A stretch of 64,000 nt of DNA from Janthinobacterium psychrotolerans (GCF_001677885.1 NZ_LOCQ01000041.1:22215-86214), one strand, 5' to 3'; shown: positions 46,876 through 57,012, counted from the first letter of the stretch. Notes: generated by a model not told the origin, from the letters alone. Program-made: numbers and translations.

Positions 46876-46951
46876 GTCCCCATCGTCTAGAGGCCTAGGA
46901 CATCACCCTTTCACGGTGAGTACAGGGGTTCGAATCCCCTTGGGGACGCCA
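46876..46951 (+). tRNA. tRNA-Glu(TTC), copy 2
   Basis: Same sequence as copy 1. Confidence 0.97.
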
Positions 46952-47004
46952 GTTCGGTCTGGTGTTGTTGGTAGCAAAAAGTAGTGGCAGTGTTTCTGCG
47001 CCCG

Positions 47005-47080
<76 letters not shown>

Positions 47081-47105
47081 ATAGCGCAGAAGTCACATGG
47101 TAATC

Positions 47106-47130
47106 AAAGTCGCCCTGAGCGGCTTTTTTT
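47106..47130 (+). terminator. Terminator inside the tRNA array
   Basis: AAAGTCGC, loop CCTGA, GCGGCTTT and a T-run. A similar weaker hairpin is at 46726-46750. Confidence 0.75.
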
Positions 47131-47169
47131 ACGTCCGCGAATTGATCGCCATGCCATCAAGAGAGTGTG

Positions 47170-47209
47170 GCGTAGGTCGGATTAGCGGCACGCGTAATCC
47201 GACAACACC
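47170..47209. repeat. REP element (GGATTA/TAATCC variant) in the tRNA array
   Basis: TCGGATTA (47177-47184), GCGGCACGCG, TAATCCGA (47195-47202), with GTAGG before and CACC after. It lies in the 374-bp gap between tRNA-Ala copy 3 and tRNA-Glu copy 3; the rest of the gap holds a promoter and nothing else I recognise. Confidence 0.85.
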
Positions 47210-47353
47210 ACCGATCCAAATCAAAATCGCCATGTATGCAAGTTAATCTGGCATTTTTTCGCGCATGTTAAGCGGTATCGTCAGCCCCAGGCGCTATCTT
47301 CTGCCCTCATAGGGAGATCCATAAAATAATCTGCAAAATAAAACCCCCATCAG

Positions 47354-47383
47354 TTGATTTCACGAATTACCCCGTGCTATACT
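47354..47383 (+). promoter_or_regulatory. Promoter of the second tRNA-Glu group
   Basis: TTGATT (47354-47359), 18-nt spacer, TATACT (47378-47383), with a GC-rich stretch CGCGCACGC after the -10, as in stringently controlled stable-RNA promoters. Confidence 0.6.
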
Positions 47384-47454
47384 TCGCGCACGCTTTTTTG
47401 AGGGGCCAAGCAAAGCCTTCAACGAAGAGTCCGCTGAGAGTAAAGACAGCACAG

Positions 47455-47530
47455 GTCCCCATCGTCTAGAGGCCTAGGACATCACCCTTTCACGGTGAGT
47501 ACAGGGGTTCGAATCCCCTTGGGGACGCCA
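47455..47530 (+). tRNA. tRNA-Glu(TTC), copy 3
   Basis: Same sequence as copy 1. Confidence 0.97.
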
Positions 47531-47566
47531 GGATTTTTAGTGGTAAAGTAACTGCAGTGCTGAATC

Positions 47567-47590
47567 GGCCTGACAAGTCAGGCTTTTTTT
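47567..47590 (+). terminator. Terminator between tRNA-Glu copies 3 and 4
   Basis: GCCTGAC, loop AA, GTCAGGC and seven T; with only two loop bases the top pair must open. Confidence 0.7.
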
Positions 47591-47654
47591 GTTTCTGCAA
47601 GATTACTGTAGTGCCGGGTCAGGATGCGTAGCAGAGCATTCAGGACAGATTTCT

Positions 47655-47730
47655 GTCCCCATCGTCTAGAGGCCTAGGACATCACCCTTTCACGGTGAGT
47701 ACAGGGGTTCGAATCCCCTTGGGGACGCCA
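47655..47730 (+). tRNA. tRNA-Glu(TTC), copy 4
   Basis: Same sequence as copy 1. Upstream CAGGACAGA-TTTCT is shared with copy 5. Confidence 0.97.
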
Positions 47731-47801
47731 GATTCGAGTAGCAAGCAAGTAGATAATAAGCAAGGCCGGATGCAAAACAGCGCATCCAGGACAGAGTTTC
47801 T

Positions 47802-47877
47802 GTCCCCATCGTCTAGAGGCCTAGGACATCACCCTTTCACGGTGAGTACAGGGGTTCGAATCCCCTTGGGGACGCCA
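47802..47877 (+). tRNA. tRNA-Glu(TTC), copy 5
   Basis: Same sequence as copy 1; last tRNA of the array. Confidence 0.97.
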
Positions 47878-47900
47878 GACCGGCTGATTCAGCCAACAAC

Positions 47901-47930
47901 AAAGCCGCCTGGTCACAGTGCGGCTTTTTT
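47901..47930 (+). terminator. Terminator ending the tRNA array
   Basis: AAAGCCGC (47901-47908), loop, GCGGCTTT and further T. It lies 28 bp before earP. Confidence 0.8.
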
Positions 47931-47957
47931 GTTTTTCAATTCCACTATTCCGCTCCC

Positions 47958-49124
47958 ATGCCACTTCCTGCCGACCGCGCCACCTCCCTCGCCATCTTCT
48001 GCAAAGTCGTCGACAACTACGGCGATATCGGCATCTGCTGGCGCCTGGCGCGCCAGTTGCAGCGCGAGCATGGGGTGGCTGTCAGCTTGTGGGTCGACGA
48101 TCTCGTCAGTTTCAAGCGCATCTGTCCGCAGATCGATATATCGCTCGATATCCAACAGGCAGCCGATGTCACCGTGCGTCACTGGCGCGACCAGGACGGA
48201 AATTTCACACCGCAACAGACGGCCGATATCGTCATCGAATTTTTTGCCTGCGATATTCCGCCCGGGTATATCGCCGCGATGGCGCAGCGCCAGCCGCAAC
48301 CGGCATGGCTGAACCTGGAAGGCCTGACGGCCGAAGAGTGGGTCGAAGGCTGCCACAAGCTGACGTCGCCGCGCCACGGCATGATCAAGCATTTTTTCTT
48401 TCCGGGCTTTACCGATAAAACCGGTGGCCTGTTGCGCGAGGCGGGGCTGGAAGAGCGGCGCCGGCGGTTCCAGTCCGATCCGGAGGCAATGCACGCCTTC
48501 CTGGCGCAGTTTGGCGTCACGCCGCAGGAGATGACGGCAAGCAAAGTATCGCTGTTCTGCTACCCGCATGCGCCGGTAGCCGAGCTGCTGGCCAGCTGGC
48601 AGGCTGGTGGCGAGCCCATGGTCTGTCTGGTGCCGGAAGGGGTGGCGTTCGACGCCGTTAGCGGCTTTATCGGCGCCGATGCCGTGGTGGGTGCGTCGCG
48701 CACGCAAGGCGCGTTGAGCGTGCGCGTGCTGCCTTTCGTGCCGCAGGATGAGTACGACCAATTGTTGTGGGCTTGCGACGTCAACTTCGTGCGCGGCGAG
48801 GATTCCTTCGTGCGCGCGCAGTGGGCCGGCAAGCCATTTATCTGGCATATCTATCCGCAGGATGAAAACCTGCATCACGTCAAACTGCGCGCCTTTTTGC
48901 AGCGCTATGCGGTGGACGCCGATGGCGTCATTGCCAGCCTGGCCGAGGCCAGCGAATACTGGAATGGCGCCAGCAAGGCCGAAGCTGGCTGGCCTGGCCT
49001 GTGGCCTGCATTGAGCGAGGACATGGCGCGCATCACGGCCAGAGCCGCCGATTGGCATGCGCAGATGCTCGGTAATGGCGAGCTGGCCGGCAACCTGCTG
49101 TCGTTTGCGCGCTTGCCACGGTAG
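47958..49124 (+). CDS. earP: EF-P arginine 32 rhamnosyltransferase EarP
   Basis: 388 residues. GT-B glycosyltransferase of the EarP family: FCKVVDNYGDIGICWRLARQL with Asp19 and Asp23 (counterparts of the catalytic Asp13/Asp17), WLNLEGLTAEEW, KHFFFPGFT and, near the C-terminus, FVRGEDSFVRAQWAGKPFIWHIYPQ, the nucleotide-sugar site. It transfers rhamnose from dTDP-L-rhamnose to Arg32 of EF-P. The efp gene follows directly after 135 bp. Confidence 0.96.
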   Translation: MPLPADRATSLAIFCKVVDNYGDIGICWRLARQLQREHGVAVSLWVDDLVSFKRICPQIDISLDIQQAADVTVRHWRDQDGNFTPQQTADIVIEFFACDIPPGYIAAMAQRQPQPAWLNLEGLTAEEWVEGCHKLTSPRHGMIKHFFFPGFTDKTGGLLREAGLEERRRRFQSDPEAMHAFLAQFGVTPQEMTASKVSLFCYPHAPVAELLASWQAGGEPMVCLVPEGVAFDAVSGFIGADAVVGASRTQGALSVRVLPFVPQDEYDQLLWACDVNFVRGEDSFVRAQWAGKPFIWHIYPQDENLHHVKLRAFLQRYAVDADGVIASLAEASEYWNGASKAEAGWPGLWPALSEDMARITARAADWHAQMLGNGELAGNLLSFARLPR

Positions 49125-49259
49125 GCGCTGGTGGAAAATTGAGGTAAAATGCCCGGTTATTTCTGACAGATTTTAAACCGATCAAACGCAAGCCTGCGGC
49201 GCCGATGGCGCACCGGCGGCAGATGGTCTTCATGCAACCCACTTTTTACGTACACTTCT

Positions 49260-49835
49260 ATGAAACCCGCAAAAGAAATTCGTGTTGGCAATATCATCAT
49301 GGTCGACAGCAAGCCTATGATCGTCTTGCGTTCTGATGTCAACGGTTCGAGCCGCACGGGCTTCACCTACAAATGGAAGATGAAAAATCTTCTGACCAAC
49401 ACCCCGATGGAAAACGTGTTCCGCGGCGACGACAAGTTCGACGTGGTCGTTCTGGATAAAAAGCCAGTGACCTACTCGTACTTCGCCGATCCGCTGTTCG
49501 TGTTCATGGACACCGAATACAACCAGTACGAAATCGAAGAAGAAAACCTGGGCGAAGCGCTGAACTACCTGAAAGATGGCATGGAATGCGAAGCCATTTT
49601 CTACGATGGCAAGGCCATCTCGGTTGAACTGCCAACCACCATCGCACGCCAGGTCGTGTACTCGGAGCCTGCGGTCAAGGGCAATACTTCGGGCAACGTC
49701 CTGAAAGAAGCCAAGATCGAAAACGCCATCGACGCACATCGCCACACCGTGCAAGTGCCACTGTTCGTGGCACAGGACGACGTCATCGAAATCGACACCC
49801 GCACCAACGAATACAAGCGCGTTGTCCGTAACTGA
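49260..49835 (+). CDS. efp: Elongation factor P (Arg-32 type)
   Basis: 191 residues, three beta-barrel domains. The tip of domain I reads [12 protein letters not shown] with Arg at position 32, the residue that EarP rhamnosylates; lysine-type EF-P has Lys there. The C-terminus contains [20 protein letters not shown]. It rescues ribosomes stalled on polyproline. The protein is about 3-5 residues longer than most EF-P. A strong terminator follows. Confidence 0.98.
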   Translation: MKPAKEIRVGNIIMVDSKPMIVLRSDVNGSSRTGFTYKWKMKNLLTNTPMENVFRGDDKFDVVVLDKKPVTYSYFADPLFVFMDTEYNQYEIEEENLGEALNYLKDGMECEAIFYDGKAISVELPTTIARQVVYSEPAVKGNTSGNVLKEAKIENAIDAHRHTVQVPLFVAQDDVIEIDTRTNEYKRVVRN

Positions 49836-49856
49836 TACGCCACCGCTGCGGTTCCA

Positions 49857-49890
49857 GAAAAACGCTATCTTCGGGTAGCGTTTTTTTTTT
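49857..49890 (+). terminator. Rho-independent terminator after efp
   Basis: AACGCTA (49861-49867), loop TCTTCGGG, TAGCGTT, ten T. Confidence 0.92.
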
Positions 49891-49977
49891 GCTTGAAATT
49901 AATTCTTTGTAACAATATTTCTGTGCAGGCACTGCTATGCTGTAATCTTGTTTTATTTTCAGCGTATCCGGATCTCC

Positions 49978-50388
49978 ATGCTTGCCACCTTGCTGCTCAG
50001 CGCCGCCGTTACCGCCACTTCCCCTGTGTTCGACGAGACGCAGCTGTCCGGCAGCTGGGCCGAAAGCGTCAATGCCAACAGTGTCTGCGACGGCACGCGA
50101 CGATTTTCGCGCATGCAATTGTCCGACGACCGGCAAAAACTGGCCATTTTCAACGACCGCACCTGGGTCAGCAAGCTGGGCGAAACCAACCGCTTTGCCG
50201 CCACCGTGCTGGCGGAAACCGAGCACAGCCTGACCCTGCGCTACGACAATGAAACCCGCCGCACGGCCAGCGGCAATCTGGTCGAGTGGCAACTGATCTT
50301 TGTCGCGCCGGGCGTCTTTCGCTGGCGCGAGGTGCATTGGCCCGAAGGCAAGGTCAACGGCGTGGTCGGCGTGCGCTGCGCGCTGTAA
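49978..50388 (+). CDS. Small secreted protein of unknown function
   Basis: 136 residues with a short signal peptide (MLATLLLSAAVTATSP). The mature domain has two cysteines (NSVCDGTRRF and VGVRCAL at the end), probably disulphide-bonded, and several beta-strand-like stretches. No family recognised. An upstream in-frame TTG at 49948 would lengthen it by ten residues; I prefer the ATG because the signal peptide fits it. It converges with the AraC gene, 31 bp apart. Confidence 0.62.
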   Translation: MLATLLLSAAVTATSPVFDETQLSGSWAESVNANSVCDGTRRFSRMQLSDDRQKLAIFNDRTWVSKLGETNRFAATVLAETEHSLTLRYDNETRRTASGNLVEWQLIFVAPGVFRWREVHWPEGKVNGVVGVRCAL

Positions 50389-50419
50389 GAATCGCGCTGG
50401 GCCGGCTGCCGCGACTTTT

Positions 50420-51256
50420 TCAGCCCAGGCTGGCACCGCGCCATTCGCTCAGGTAATGCTGGGGCGTGCGCCCGAGGATGCGGCGGAACATGGCGGAAAA
50501 GGCGCTGGGGCTGGCGTAGCCGAGCGCATGGGCGATGGCGCCCACGCCTTCGCCACGGTCGAGCCGGCAAAATGCTTCGGCCAGGTGTACCTGCTGCAGC
50601 CATTGCCGGTAGTGCAGCCCCGTTTCGCGCGGAAACAGGCGGATCAGGGTGCGTGCACTGGCACCCGCTTCCTGCGCCCAGTCTTCGATGCTGCGCCGGC
50701 TGCCAGGGGCCGCCATGATGGCGGTGCAGACGGCCACCAGACGCCGGTCGCGCGGCCAGGGGATGGCGATCGGCACCGTGTCGGCCAGCGCCAGTTCCGA
50801 CAGGATCAGGCTGGCCAGCCAGTCGCCGCGGCCGTTGATCTGGTAATGCACGTCTTCGTCCAGCAGCGCCAGGATCAGTTCGCGCAGCAGCCGGCTCACT
50901 TCGACCACCTTGCAGGCCGGGCCAAACACGGCGGCGGCCTGCGCATCGATATACACGGTGCGCATGCTGAGCGCGCTGAGGATATCGAGCTCATGCACGA
51001 CGCCCACGGGGATCAGCAGGGCCCGGCGCGGCGGCAATATCCATACGCCGTGCTCGGTGGTCACGCGCATCACGCCTTCGGTGGCGAACAGCAATTGCGC
51101 GCGCACATGGCTGTGCGGCGGGGTGTAGGCGGCAGCGTCATATTGCCTCGACATCACCGCCACCGGGCGCGGCACATGCTGGTAGTCGCCGGAATTGCTG
51201 CTGCGTGTAAATGGCATGCCGTCGGCATCGGCCAGGGCAGCGTGGTTGGTCTGCAT
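50420..51256 (-). CDS. AraC-family transcriptional regulator with cupin sensor
   Basis: 278 residues. N-terminal cupin about 25-120 (YTPPHSHVRAQLLFATEG, GVWILPPRRALLIPVGVVHEL). C-terminal AraC double HTH about 170-270 (SIEDWAQEAGASARTLIRLF and GVGAIAHALGYASPSAFSAMFRRILGRTP). It is divergent from fsr with 108 bp between them, so it probably controls that exporter. Ligand unknown. The start is uncertain: ATG 51256 or GTG 51268. Confidence 0.9.
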   Translation of the reverse strand: MQTNHAALADADGMPFTRSSNSGDYQHVPRPVAVMSRQYDAAAYTPPHSHVRAQLLFATEGVMRVTTEHGVWILPPRRALLIPVGVVHELDILSALSMRTVYIDAQAAAVFGPACKVVEVSRLLRELILALLDEDVHYQINGRGDWLASLILSELALADTVPIAIPWPRDRRLVAVCTAIMAAPGSRRSIEDWAQEAGASARTLIRLFPRETGLHYRQWLQQVHLAEAFCRLDRGEGVGAIAHALGYASPSAFSAMFRRILGRTPQHYLSEWRGASLG

Positions 51257-51364
51257 GGTTATTGTCACTTGGGCGACGATTATTGGAAGTATTCAGTTCG
51301 ACGCCCATACTATACTGGCTTTTCTGCCGGCCCGTCCCAGGGGCTGCGCGATCCTGAAAGCACC

Positions 51365-52603
51365 ATGCATACCACTACCGATACCCTGGCCACGCCCGTC
51401 ACGGCGGCCAAGACCATTCCTTCTTCCCAGCAGCAATCCGGCCTGGCCATGCACATCCTGGGCGCCGTCGCCTTCGTGCACCTGCTTAACGACCTGATCC
51501 AGGCGCTGCTGCCGTCGATTTACCCGATGCTGAAAGCCGAGTTTGCCCTCAGCTTTACCCAGGTCGGCCTGATCACACTGACCTTCCAGTGCACGGCCTC
51601 GCTGCTGCAGCCATGGATCGGCCTGTACACCGACCGCCGTCCATTGCCGTTTTTGCTGCCGGTCGGCATGTGCTTTACCCTGGCCGGCGTGCTGATGCTG
51701 TCCGTCGTGTCGACCTTTCCCACCTTGCTGATCGCCTCCGGCCTGATCGGCGTGGGATCGTCGACTTTCCACCCGGAAGCCTCGCGCGTGGCGCGCATGG
51801 CCTCGGGCGGGCGCTACGGCTTTGCGCAGTCGCTGTTCCAGGTCGGCGGCAATGTCGGCTCGGCGCTGGGCCCGCTGCTGGCGGCGTTGGTTATCGTCGG
51901 TCGTGGCCAGGGCAATATCGCCTGGTTCAGCCTGCTGGCGGTGCTGGCGATAGCCGTGCTCTACAGTGTCAGCCGCTGGTACAGCGGCCACCTGGCCAGT
52001 TACAAGCCCAAGGCCGGTGGTCACGGTCCTAACCTGTCTCGCAACAAGGTGATGGGCGCCCTGGCCGTGCTGGCGCTGCTGGTGTTTTCCAAATATGTCT
52101 ACATGGCCAGCCTGTCGAGCTATTACACCTTTTACCTGATCGACAAATTCCACCTGACCATCGGCGCGGCCCAGCTGTACCTGTTCCTGTTCCTGGCCGC
52201 CGTTGCCGCCGGCACCTTCATGGGTGGCCCGATCGGCGACCGCATCGGCCGCAAGCGCGTGATCTGGATCTCGATCCTGGGCGCCGCGCCGTTCACCCTG
52301 CTGCTGCCCTATGTCGACCTGTTCTGGACCGCCGTGCTGACAGTCATCATCGGCTTCGTGATCTCGTCCGCGTTTTCGGCCATCGTCGTGTTTGCGCAGG
52401 AACTGGTGCCGGGCAAGGTCGGCATGATCGCCGGGATCTTCTTTGGCCTGATGTTCGGCGTGTCCGGCATCGCCGCCGCAGCGATGGGCCATATCGCCGA
52501 TATTTCGGGCATCGCCTATGTCTACAAGATCTGCTCCTACCTGCCGCTGCTGGGTATCCTGACGGTGCTGCTGCCGCATATCGAACAGGCGCCGAAAAAA
52601 TAA
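51365..52603 (+). CDS. fsr: MFS transporter, fosmidomycin resistance (Fsr) type
   Basis: 412 residues, twelve transmembrane helices. It is close to E. coli Fsr throughout: AVAFVHLLNDLIQALLPSIYP, FHPEASRVARMASGGR, AQSLFQVGGNVGSALGPLLAA, FSKYVYMASLSSYYTFYL, GGPIGDRIGRKRVIW. Fsr exports fosmidomycin and some other compounds. The divergent AraC-type regulator suggests inducible expression. MITE-like copy B starts 15 bp after the stop. Confidence 0.92.
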   Translation: MHTTTDTLATPVTAAKTIPSSQQQSGLAMHILGAVAFVHLLNDLIQALLPSIYPMLKAEFALSFTQVGLITLTFQCTASLLQPWIGLYTDRRPLPFLLPVGMCFTLAGVLMLSVVSTFPTLLIASGLIGVGSSTFHPEASRVARMASGGRYGFAQSLFQVGGNVGSALGPLLAALVIVGRGQGNIAWFSLLAVLAIAVLYSVSRWYSGHLASYKPKAGGHGPNLSRNKVMGALAVLALLVFSKYVYMASLSSYYTFYLIDKFHLTIGAAQLYLFLFLAAVAAGTFMGGPIGDRIGRKRVIWISILGAAPFTLLLPYVDLFWTAVLTVIIGFVISSAFSAIVVFAQELVPGKVGMIAGIFFGLMFGVSGIAAAAMGHIADISGIAYVYKICSYLPLLGILTVLLPHIEQAPKK

Positions 52604-52617
52604 AGGGGCTTGGGCTA

Positions 52618-52871
52618 ATGGCGTTCAGTTAAGCTGTCCGGCGCATGTCACTGCGTAAGACATAAAAAATGGCGGGCCGGAGGCGCGAGCCTGAGAAAAT
52701 GCCGATGGCGGCGTTGCAGCTCCTCGCCGCACATGCGTACTGTCTTCGTCGCTGCGCCTTGCCCTCGACATTTTTCAGCCTCGCTTGGCCCGGTGGGCCT
52801 GTGCGGGCGACTGGTTTTTAATCCGTTTCGCAGGTTTACTGGGGAGCGCAGGGACACTAACCGAACGGCAT
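52618..52871. mobile_element. MITE-like repeat, copy B
   Basis: Second copy of the element at 5885-6140, same orientation. The ends ATGGCGTTCAGTTA and TAACCGAACGGCAT are inverted repeats with few mismatches, longer than in copy A. The core (about 52670-52800) differs from copy A at only a handful of bases. No transposase. Confidence 0.7.
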
Positions 52872-52887
52872 CAGGCCTTGGGCGGGC

Positions 52888-52917
52888 TTGACGGAGCGGC
52901 AGGCTTCATGCGATAGT
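52888..52917 (+). promoter_or_regulatory. Candidate cysS promoter
   Basis: TTGACG (52888-52893), 18-nt spacer, GATAGT (52912-52917). Transcription would begin near 52924-52925, at the ATG of the leader ORF. Confidence 0.5.
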
Positions 52918-52924
52918 CAATCCC

Positions 52925-53023
52925 ATGAACAACTCCATCCTCCATCCAGTATCGATCACCGGCGCCGCTGCCGCGCTGTGTCGTTGTACCTGGCCCCGCG
53001 AGGATGCGGCCCGGCGCCGTTAA
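52925..53023 (+). CDS. Putative leader peptide of cysS (Cys-codon attenuator)
   Basis: A 32-codon ORF between the candidate promoter and the terminator in front of cysS. Codons 19-21 are TGT CGT TGT (Cys-Arg-Cys, in ALCRCTWPRED). It has no Shine-Dalgarno sequence, but its ATG coincides with the predicted transcription start, so it could be translated as a leaderless message. A regulatory role in sensing Cys-tRNA is inference; a chance ORF cannot be excluded. Confidence 0.45.
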   Translation: MNNSILHPVSITGAAAALCRCTWPREDAARRR

Positions 53024-53042
53024 ATTTTTTCTTCCTCATTCG

Positions 53043-53081
53043 ATGGCCACAGTGTTGAAAAACCTGTGGCCATTTTCTTTT
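53043..53081 (+). terminator. Intrinsic terminator in the cysS leader (attenuator)
   Basis: ATGGCCACAG (53043-53052), loop of 11, CTGTGGCCAT (53064-53073), then TTTTCTTTT. Perfect 10-bp stem. It ends only 25 bp before the cysS ATG, which leaves no room for a promoter after it, so cysS transcripts must pass through it. Confidence 0.75.
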
Positions 53082-53106
53082 GCCGCCCCACTTTTGAAAG
53101 TCCCGC

Positions 53107-54501
53107 ATGACACTTCATTTGTACGACACGTATAGCCGCAGCCTGCGCCCGTTCAAGGCCATCGAAGAAGGCAAGGCGGGACTGTACGCCTGCGGCCCCA
53201 CGGTTTATGACTACGCCCACCTGGGCAACCTGCGCACCTATCTGTTTGTCGACGGGCTGCGCCGCGCGCTGGCCTTCAATGGCCATGAGGTGCGGCATGT
53301 GATGAACATCACCGACGTCGGCCACCTGACGTCCGACGCCGATACCGGCGACGACAAGCTCGAAGCGCGCAGCGTCCGCAGCGGCAAGTCGGCGTGGGAG
53401 CTGGCGGCGCAGTTCACGCGGGCGTTCGAAAGCGACCTGGCCTTGCTGAACATCCTGCCGCCCACCGTCTGGTGCCGCGCGACCGACCATATCGCTGAAC
53501 AGATCGCGTTTATCCTGGACCTCGAAGCGAAGGGTTTTACCTACCGCACGCAAGACGGCCTTTATTTCGACACCACGCGCCAGGCCGACTACGGCCAGCT
53601 GGCGCGCCTGAACCGCGACGGCCTGCAGGCCGGCAAGCGGGTGGAGCTGGGCGACAAGCGCGATATCTGCGACTTCGCGCTGTGGAAGTTCAGCGGCACG
53701 CCGGGCCAGCGGCAGATGGAGTGGGACAGCCCCTGGGGCCTGGGCTTTCCGGGCTGGCATATCGAGTGCTCGGCGATGGCCGAAAAGCACCTTGGCGCGT
53801 ATTTCGATATCCATTGCGGCGGCGAAGACCATGTGGCGGTCCACCACAGCAACGAGATCGCCCAGACGCAGGCGCGCCACGGCACGCGCCTGGCCAACTT
53901 CTGGCTGCATGGCGCCTTTTTGAAAACGCAGGATGCGAAGATGTCGAAGTCGTCGGGCGACTTTCTGCGCCTGCAAAGCCTGGTCGAGCAGGGCGTCGAC
54001 CCGCTGGCCTACCGCTACCTGTGCCTGGGCGCCCACTACCGCAGCAGCCTCAATTTCAGCGACGAGGCGCTGCGCGCGGCGGCCAGCGGCTTGTCACGCT
54101 TGCGCACGCTGGTGCATGGCCTGGGCCAGGCGGAGGGCGGTGCCGATGCCGAATGGCTCAAGAAGTTCGCCGCCCCCGTCAACGACGACCTGAACTTTCC
54201 GCGCGCGCTGGCGGTGCTGTGGGAACTGCTGAAAAGCGCGCTGCCCGATGGGGTCAAGAAGGCGACCGTGCTGCGCATGGATGATGCGCTGGGGTTGGAC
54301 CTGGCCAACTGGCAGCCGGCGGTGGTGGCGGTTCCTGAGCAGGTGCGGCAGTGGATGGAGCAGCGCGAGGTGGCGCGCAAGCAGCGGCGCTGGAGCGATG
54401 CCGATGGCTTGCGGGCGCTGGTGCGCGAGGCGGGGTATGACATCGAGGATACGCAGGACGGGCCGGTGGCGCGCAGGATATCGTTGGCAAGGCCTGGCTG
54501 A
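53107..54501 (+). CDS. cysS: Cysteinyl-tRNA synthetase
   Basis: 464 residues, class I synthetase. First zinc ligand in YACGPTVYDYAHLGNLRTYL (with the HIGH-like HLGN), FPGWHIECSAMAEKHLG (zinc ligands Cys and His), IHCGGEDHVAVHHSNEIAQ, and KMSKSSGDF. It charges tRNA-Cys. The start ATG at 53107 follows a terminator hairpin and a possible leader peptide. Confidence 0.98.
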   Translation: MTLHLYDTYSRSLRPFKAIEEGKAGLYACGPTVYDYAHLGNLRTYLFVDGLRRALAFNGHEVRHVMNITDVGHLTSDADTGDDKLEARSVRSGKSAWELAAQFTRAFESDLALLNILPPTVWCRATDHIAEQIAFILDLEAKGFTYRTQDGLYFDTTRQADYGQLARLNRDGLQAGKRVELGDKRDICDFALWKFSGTPGQRQMEWDSPWGLGFPGWHIECSAMAEKHLGAYFDIHCGGEDHVAVHHSNEIAQTQARHGTRLANFWLHGAFLKTQDAKMSKSSGDFLRLQSLVEQGVDPLAYRYLCLGAHYRSSLNFSDEALRAAASGLSRLRTLVHGLGQAEGGADAEWLKKFAAPVNDDLNFPRALAVLWELLKSALPDGVKKATVLRMDDALGLDLANWQPAVVAVPEQVRQWMEQREVARKQRRWSDADGLRALVREAGYDIEDTQDGPVARRISLARPG

Positions 54502-54585
54502 AATATGGTTCAAGCGAATCGCGGACGGGCTGGCCAATTTGGCAAGGTACAATCATCATCTCTCGTCTGCCGGAACGGTACCTGC

Positions 54586-54969
54586 ATGGATATGTTCTAC
54601 AAAAGCCTGATGTATTTTCCGGTGATGCTGTTATTTACCTTCTGTCTGAAATTCGCCGCCAGGCTGATGCGCCGCGTTAGCGTCAGCTGGCGTCATTGTT
54701 TCCTGTATTCGCTGGCCCTGGCGAGCGTGACGACCTGCGCCAATCTCACCGGCCTGACCCTGTCCACGCTGTTGCCTCACAAGCTGGCACCGACCGTGAT
54801 ACTGTGCTGGCCGATCGTTACTTGCGCCGGGTATTTCCAGCGTTACGCGACCCGCAGCAATGGCTTGCCTGCGGGGTGGCTGCTCGCCACGGCGTTGAGC
54901 GTTCTGGCCTATGTAGCGGGTGCCGTGCTATTTGTCTTCCTGCTGTTTGGCTTGCCAATGATGTTGTGA
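54586..54969 (+). CDS. Small membrane protein of unknown function
   Basis: 127 residues, four hydrophobic helices (about 8-22, 34-58, 66-80 and 95-125) and a central polar loop (FQRYATRSNGLP). No family recognised. I use the ATG at 54586; an ATG two codons later is equally possible. It converges with dbpA, with 19 bp between the stops. Codon use resembles that of its neighbours less closely (more A/T), so a foreign or fast-evolving origin is possible. Confidence 0.55.
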   Translation: MDMFYKSLMYFPVMLLFTFCLKFAARLMRRVSVSWRHCFLYSLALASVTTCANLTGLTLSTLLPHKLAPTVILCWPIVTCAGYFQRYATRSNGLPAGWLLATALSVLAYVAGAVLFVFLLFGLPMML

Positions 54970-54988
54970 ATCCGGCGCCACGCGGGCA

Positions 54989-56434
<1,446 letters not shown>

Positions 56435-56544
56435 GGGCGTAGCCGGTAAAAACTGGGTGGGATGGGCACAGTCTACAGGCGTTCTACGCCCTTGTGCGGG
56501 AGGTGTTGCGGGTGGTGCTGGCGGCAAACAGCCGCCGTCTTGTT

Positions 56545-56790
56545 TCAGTGATCGGGCGCCCAGATCGGCAAGCCGGTCAGGTCCAGGCCTTCGTCGCGGT
56601 TCCAGACGGGCAGGCCGGACGCATCGGTCGGTTCCAGCAGTTCGAGCTGCACCTGCTTCAACGCCGCCTTGCGCACGCGCGGGCGGCGCTGCGGTTCGGG
56701 CGCAGCCTCGGTCGTCGCGGGCGCGTCAGGCGCTGGCGGCGGGCCGAAACCTGGCAAGTCGATGGTGGCGTTGTCTTTTTTATCTCTCAT
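56545..56790 (-). CDS. Small Pro/Ala-rich protein of unknown function
   Basis: 81 residues. A Pro/Ala-rich N-terminal half (PGFGPPPAPDAPATTEAAPEP), a basic stretch (QRRPRVRKAALKQ), and a C-terminal half with two related motifs, GLPVW (59-63) and GLPIW (73-77), the second near the end. No signal or membrane segment. It stands alone upstream of dbpA. No family recognised; the repeated motif argues for a real gene. Confidence 0.5.
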   Translation of the reverse strand: MRDKKDNATIDLPGFGPPPAPDAPATTEAAPEPQRRPRVRKAALKQVQLELLEPTDASGLPVWNRDEGLDLTGLPIWAPDH

Positions 56791-56883
56791 TTCTGAACCT
56801 CTGGTCCCCGTCCGCGCAAGGCCGTGGCCGGGGAGCGGACAACAATCTGTCCGCTGTATCTATGCTTGCAACGCCTGCGCCAC

Positions 56884-56915
56884 AAAACAAAAGCCCGGCT
56901 ACTGGAGTCGGGCTC
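56884..56915 (-). terminator. Terminator of the fecI-fecR-receptor-phosphatase unit
   Basis: AGCCCGGCT (56892-56900) and AGTCGGGCT (56906-56914); on the minus strand it is followed by TTTGTTTTG. Confidence 0.7.
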
Positions 56916-57012
56916 ATGGTGCGGCTATCGCCAGGAATACCTCTCCTGCGGATTTAAGTGCGGCACGCAGTGTATCACAGGCGTGCCGCGGCGTGGGAGC
57001 GCTGGTGACGCT

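Noticed and set aside
47695..48312. 205-codon frame from tRNA-Glu into earP
   Set aside because: Overlaps two tRNA genes and runs in another frame of earP.
52979..53052. Classical antiterminator for the cysS attenuator
   Set aside because: Only a 5-bp pairing found, and a stalled ribosome would cover it; left as an open question.
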